A model generated the notes under the pieces. The model ran no database searches. It was given only the letters and a program-made list of their open reading frames with translations, and was not told the origin of the DNA. 64,000 nt of DNA. Source: Erythrophleum ivorense (taxonomy: Eukaryota; Streptophyta; Magnoliopsida; Fabales; Fabaceae). A program made the position numbers and the translations under genes. Where the stretch lies: NCBI GenBank assembly GCA_026724425.1, contig JAIUCV010000022.1:10448303-10512302 (forward strand), in the 5' to 3' direction. Of this stretch, positions 59,526 through 64,000 are shown piece after piece (within the stretch, counting starts at the first letter, position 1; each line of letters starts with the position of its first letter).

Positions 59526-62500
59526 AAAAGGTGGAAAACAATTCAAGAAAACCGGTTCAATCCGGTTTGTTTGCAACGGTTCGAGCCCCAACCGGCCGGT
59601 CAAACCCGGTTCTTGACCAAAGTTGACCGGTTCTTAAGAGTTCCGGTTTGGTAGGTTGTCCGGACCGGACCAGAGTCCGGTTCCCGGTCTAACCGGTTGA
59701 ACCGGCCGGTCCGGTCCGGTTATTAAAACACTGATTATTATTATTTTGCCTTTATATAAGTACAGGCATTCTTGCATCTTATGCACGCTAGTCATACTCT
59801 TTTTACTTCAGGGTTAGGTATATACATGGCTTTCCATTTCATACCTAAGTGCCTTACAGTATCATAACGTAACTTATGCATGCAGTAATCTAAAATATTT
59901 AATTACATAACAAAATGTGGTACATAAGAGTAAAGTCCTCGATTTATGTCTCCACATTCTTTGCTCTTTCTTTGCTTGAACTCGAACCTAGCATGAGTTA
60001 TATTTGGGGTGAGATTATGAAATCTTAGTAGTAGTAAACCAGTCTCATTCATAAGCAAGCATGTAAGTATATAACATAATGCCAATCAACATGCCATATA
60101 CCACATAGTAATACAAGGGATTTTATACAAGGCCAAGCACAATTTAAGCATACATATCTCATTTTATAACATAAATGACAACTTGATATAGCATACAACT
60201 TATCATTATACAAACATACAAGCTTAAAGAAAGAGAGAGGAAAACTACTACCTTAGCAAACTTTGCTCCTCAATCCTTAGGACTCGGTTTACTTGCTTTT
60301 GGAGTTCCCAAAATAACATCAAACCCTATAATCATAATGATAATTCATTACAATCAACACATAAACCTTAGCTTCTAAAATAGGATGACCCCTTTTAAAC
60401 TTAATGGGACCATTGGAATTAGAAAAATCTAACTCCTTCCCTTCCCATTCACTATGGCCGAATAGTATGCCTTTCTTGGTCAAAATTTAGGAATTTTATC
60501 CCATGAGTTTTGGGGGCTTTCCCATAGGTATTCCTAGCTAAAAACACCCTTTTGAATCCATTGGAATGGATAAAATCATCAAATTCCAGCCCCAACATCA
60601 CGTTTTGGTTATCACATAATCTAGCTCCATTTTAGGCTCAAAGTGCATTTCTTTGGTTCTAAAAATTCCATAGCCTTTTCCTTTATGTTTTACGACTTGA
60701 AATTTGGTATACATGACTTTAAGACATTAAGAAAACACCATAAAAATTTTGGGACAATTCGGACAGCATCTCCCCATGCTTTCTATTTTCCCAAAAATTA
60801 CAATCTTTGTGTTTTCCTAAGTTTCAGCACATAACAATAATAACTAAGCTCATATGGCCTTCATGTTCAACATATAAACTTCATTTCAAAGCCTTCATAT
60901 TCAACATATAAACTCCATTTCTAATGATTCATATGCTGTCCAAAAATAACTCATAGCTAGGGTTTAACAAAACTAGCTTAAGGCATGTGATTTACAAGTA
61001 TAAGATGGAGAAAACTTACTCTTTAAGCTTAAGCCTTGCTTCCTTTGCTTTTCTCACACTAAAATCCTTTCTCTTCCCACTTAGAGCAACATTTCACCTT
61101 GAAGAAAAGATGAATATGAAGCTGCCCATTGGAGGAAATGGTTGGAGGATGGAGAAGATGAAGAAATTTGGTGAAGAATGGTGATAGTTTTGCTTGGTTT
61201 TACTTTATCTTCCACTTTTTCTCCCTCCCTCTCTCTCTTCACGTTTTTCTCTCCTCCTCCCTTGTGTGTGGCATGAAAATGGTGGAATGGAGGTGAAGGA
61301 GATGAATTAGGATGAATTTAAAGGGTCATACTAAATTTGGACCCTTGGATCAACCTTTCCAAGATCAAATCCTAGCCTTCCATTCCTTTTTCTTTTGATT
61401 TTCTAATTTCATAACTAAATATCTTCTTTAAAAAAATCCTTGGCCACACACTTGGATGCATTTTCTTAGCCCTTAAGTTATGGATAGTAACCATGGTTAA
61501 TTTCCTTAACTCATCCATGGTCTACTTTTAACACAACCATAGTTAGTTTCTAACTTAACCATGGTGAATTCTTTAACATAACTAAAATCATTTTCTTCTT
61601 TCCCTTTCATCTTATATTTATATTTAGGTTTCATCTTCTCTAAAACCCTAATTATATCTTCTCTTCTCTTTTTGGGCCTTTAGAATCAGCTATTGGGCCT
61701 TACCGCGTCTAACCATCGGTGTTTGGGCCCAATTAAGGTTTTACGATACAATACATACCTTTAGACTTTCTAAAATTTATAAATATTATTTCCTCTACGT
61801 TCTGGCCATACTGAGCTTCAAACATGGTTGAGGGGCCCTTAACCTCAATCCTCACAAATTTTAGTGTCAATCGGACATCCGGGTTTATAGGTGTAATTTT
61901 CACCATTCTGTATTATGATTGTGCTATAAACTTTTCATTTACTGCAATTATGTCCCTGAAACTCTTTCAGGGCTTCTTAACCCTTTAGCTATTTTTATTT
62001 CTATAGTTGTTACAACTTCCTTTTTCTATTTTACTCATGGCTATTGATCAGGATAACCAGATCCCAAATCGGATCCTGCCCGGCCATTCGGACAACTTGG
62101 TATCATTGGACCCGTCTTATCAAATTGAGTTTAACCGTGGGTCACAGATTTATGAGATTCTTGCCCAATTTTTTAATATTCGTGCTTAAAGCCATGAATA
62201 GAAGGTGAAACTAGGGTTCCCTGAACTTTAGGGCAATTTATACATTTTGCCCGACATATAACTTTTCTTTGCATTTTAGTCCCTAGCTCCTTCATACTTG
62301 ACTTTGGAGGCTCTTCGGGACCTTTTTCTGATCTCTTTTTTTTTCATCTATTTTAGCCCCAATTTTAGGGCACCTCTGGCCTTGACTCATCATTATTTAC
62401 GATCTAGAATATTATTTTAATTTTATTAAATCTCAATTTATTCTATTTGGGGGACTTCCTTTCATATCTGGTGAATTTCGTACGTTAATGGAGAAACCAT

Positions 62501-63484
62501 ATGTTACGTTTTTCGCGTTTCCTTACGTTTTCTTGGATTTTTAGAAAATCGGATGTTACAGGATTGGGTTAGAAAACTCTTACAAGGATTTGGATATTAT
62601 CTTATTAAGTCTTAAAAGGATTTGGATATTAACTTCAAGATTAGCTTCAAGATTAGTATTAGATTTCTTATAGGAGAAGACAACTTCACCTATTTAAGGA
62701 GGAGAAGACGTCACCATAGAATATACTCCATATTGTCTAATTCTTATTTTTATTTTCATCTTCTTCTATGGCTTACTAATTTTCTCAGTGATCAATCCAG
62801 AGTCTAAATCTGATGGGGAACTTGAGTTCATGTTTGTATAGAACTCTAGTTTAAATTTTGATTTGAGAATGTATTTCATTTTTATTCTCTTTATTTTCAT
62901 TAATTTATATTAATCTGGTTAGATAATTTTTGTTACATGAATTCTGATTCATTTGATTTATTTAAGAACTTGTTTTGATTTAATCAGTTGATTAATCAAT
63001 TAAATTCATTCTGAACCACATTAGGATTCTGCGTGTGTCTCAGTCAAGTGCGAAATATTTTGGCTTCGTATTGTTGACAAAAGGGTGTTTGTGTTCTGAT
63101 GAGAAATACGAACCAATTGAAATCCTGAACGATAGTTTAGGAACATTAATTGAAATAACTAGAGAATTAAAAATCAAACCAGAGGTTTTTTTAGATGACA
63201 AGGATAGAGAACTATCAGGGAAAGAATTTTGGATTGGTTACGCATCATTCTAATTGAATTTCATTTTATTTTATTTTTGTTCATTGATTTACTATTTGGT
63301 TTAATTAGTGTGACTTTATATTGAACCCCTAATCATCATAATTCTATTTTTGTCATTCCTAAACTAATTGATTTGATTGAAAGCTCTGTGGGAGACGACC
63401 TGGTAGGCATTATACTGCAAACTACTGAAAATCACTAGTTTTGGCTAGTTGGACAATTACAAGTGAACATAAATTTATTTACCA

Positions 63485-63687
63485 GCATACAAGAAGAGGG
63501 AGCAAGAGAGGAAGAAAACAAGCTTGAAAGGGTAAGATTTTGCTACTTTTTCATACTCTTCACCTTTTTCTCTTCTGTCTTCTCATAGACTTGGTGTTTT
63601 AAATGGTAATATTTTGTGTTTGGTCCAATAGAAGGAAGAAAGGATTTGGAGAAAACCTTAGAAGCTTAGGAAAGCCCACTTGATAAG
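63485..63687 (+). repeat. Subfamily-2 LTR, continuation after the Athila element
   Basis: It begins with the duplicated GCATA and continues into a purine-rich leader (AAGAAGAGGGAGCAAGAGAGGAAG) and an AAGGGTAAGATTT donor-like site near 63,527. It is the right part of the LTR at 28,826. It is cut at 63,688 by another LTR of the same subfamily. Confidence 0.65.
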
Positions 63688-64000
63688 TGTAATAACCTGC
63701 CTTTCAGAAACTAAACTGATACTGATAAATTGATACTGAAATACCCTAAAGTAGAGCAAATTGAGGCCAAATAAGATTAGGATGTTAATTAGAGCTTCTA
63801 AAATGTGGGTAGAAAACTAAGATTAGCCTAAAATTAAAGTCATAATGGCAAAACAAAGGAATAAAAAACGTAGTGGCAAAATCATAATTTTAAGCAAATT
63901 TTTGAAAACTCAAAGGAGGGATCTTTAAATAGGAAAATTGAGTTTCACGGGGTTCTCAGAGGCCTTAAAAACTATAGAAACTTTAGAATAGTTAAAACCC
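63688..64000 (+). repeat. Subfamily-2 LTR, second copy, runs out of the window
   Basis: It starts TGTAATAACCTGCCTTTCAG and matches 28,826-29,150 block by block (ATACCCTAAAG, TTAGGATGTTAATTA, AACTCAAAGGAGG). The preceding pentamer ATAAG may be its target duplication; the other side is outside the window. Confidence 0.72.

Larger units (their letters stand above)
58858..59733. mobile_element. hAT-like non-autonomous DNA transposon (876 bp)
   Basis: Terminal inverted repeats begin CAATGTTTTTAAAACCGG at the left and, read in reverse, CAGTGTTTTAATAACCGG at the right. The 8-bp duplication ATTATTAT is exact (58,850-58,857 and 59,734-59,741). An 8-bp duplication and CARNG termini fit the hAT superfamily. 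Both ends are rich in ACCGG and GGTTGAACCGG words; the middle is very AT-rich. It has no transposase. It contains two tRNA-like modules at 59,319-59,391 and 59,455-59,525. Confidence 0.85.
58521..62560 (-). mobile_element. Solo LTR of a family-1-related subfamily, minus orientation
   Basis: On the plus strand it begins TGACATACC and ends GAAAATCGGATGTTACA; the minus-strand start TGTAACATCCGATTTTC is nearly that of copy A. The target duplication is exact: GGATT at 58,516-58,520 and 62,561-62,565. Without the hAT-like insert it is 3.16 kb. The minus-strand AAACGTAACATATGGTTTCTC block near 62,490-62,510 also matches copy A. Most of the middle is diverged. A hairpin-like GAGATTATGAAATCTT is at 60,011-60,026. 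Confidence 0.85.
29457..63484 (+). mobile_element. Athila-type Ty3/Gypsy retrotransposon, heavily interrupted
   Basis: Plus-strand element: 5' LTR, tRNA-Asp-type primer site (37,184-37,201), gag, protease, reverse transcriptase, RNase H, integrase, polypurine tract (58,295-58,309), 3' LTR. GCATA flanks both ends (29,452-29,456 and 63,485-63,489); the first TG of the 5' LTR appears lost. Without the insertions the LTRs are about 1,131 and 1,130 bp. By eye the first 209 bases differ at about 13 sites. Three large insertions lie in it: solo LTR C, Tekay element 2, and a minus-strand solo LTR. Stops and frameshifts run through all coding parts. Confidence 0.9.
58310..63484 (+). repeat. 3' LTR of the Athila element, split by a minus-strand solo LTR
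   Basis: The LTR occupies 58,310-58,520 and 62,566-63,484. It starts TGATATTTTAACATT and ends TTTACCA. In the second part a frame of 72 codons ends EFWIGYASF and has a counterpart in the 5' LTR (near 30,210-30,355). The two differ at many amino acids, so it does not look constrained. Confidence 0.88.

Noticed and set aside
63035..63253. 72-codon frame ending EFWIGYASF in the 3' Athila LTR
   Set aside because: The 5' LTR has a similar stretch, but most differences between the two change amino acids and the first third is out of frame. This is what LTR identity alone predicts.
1..64000. CRISPR arrays, prokaryotic operons or phage modules
   Set aside because: None is seen. Repeats are long LTRs and not short regularly spaced units, and coding remnants are all plant retroelement domains.

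Overview
This window is a piece of a plant nuclear genome that is essentially all transposable-element DNA, and I found no host gene. The lineages present are seen only in plants or mainly there: Tekay/Del-type chromoviruses with a chromodomain and an initiator-Met primer site, an Athila-type Ty3/Gypsy element with a tRNA-Asp primer site, and a hAT-like non-autonomous DNA transposon. The AT-rich background and the Athila/Tekay mix suggest a dicot, but I cannot name the species. Every coding region is a pseudogene with stops, frameshifts or deletions. Short open frames inside the LTRs look like chance.

Left part (1-28,724). A divergent plus-strand LTR-like sequence (1-1,018, then 4,727-5,325, then 27,686-28,724) is split by two insertions. 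The first is solo LTR A (1,019-4,726). The second is a divergent minus-strand LTR copy (5,326-7,003 and 25,313-27,685). That copy is itself split by solo LTR B (7,004-25,312, target duplication TTTAT). B is split by an almost complete Tekay element on the minus strand (9,052-23,668, target duplication CTAAA/CAAAA). The 3' LTR of that element is split by solo LTR D (10,415-14,152). This is four to five levels of nesting.

Right part (28,826-64,000). A second-subfamily LTR (28,826-29,456 and 63,485-63,687) was hit by an Athila element that now spans 29,457-63,484 (target duplication GCATA). Removing the insertions gives Athila LTRs of about 1,131 and 1,130 bp. Its 5' LTR holds solo LTR C (30,499-37,083), which holds a 2.9-kb solo LTR of a third family (30,626-33,527, duplication CTAAA). 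Its gag-pol region holds a second Tekay element on the minus strand (39,163-53,064), whose gag holds a truncated third-family LTR (46,729-49,470). Its 3' LTR holds a 4.0-kb minus-strand solo LTR (58,521-62,560, duplication GGATT), which holds an 876-bp hAT-like element (58,858-59,733, duplication ATTATTAT) with two tRNA-like Pol III promoter modules. Another second-subfamily LTR starts at 63,688 and leaves the window.

Main observations: target-site duplications allow the insertion order to be read; the two Tekay copies share at least five in-frame TAG codons at the same sites; a short hairpin is kept in all LTR subfamilies; and the third-family LTR has a CpG-rich block of degenerate repeats. 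Boundaries and alignments were made by eye.
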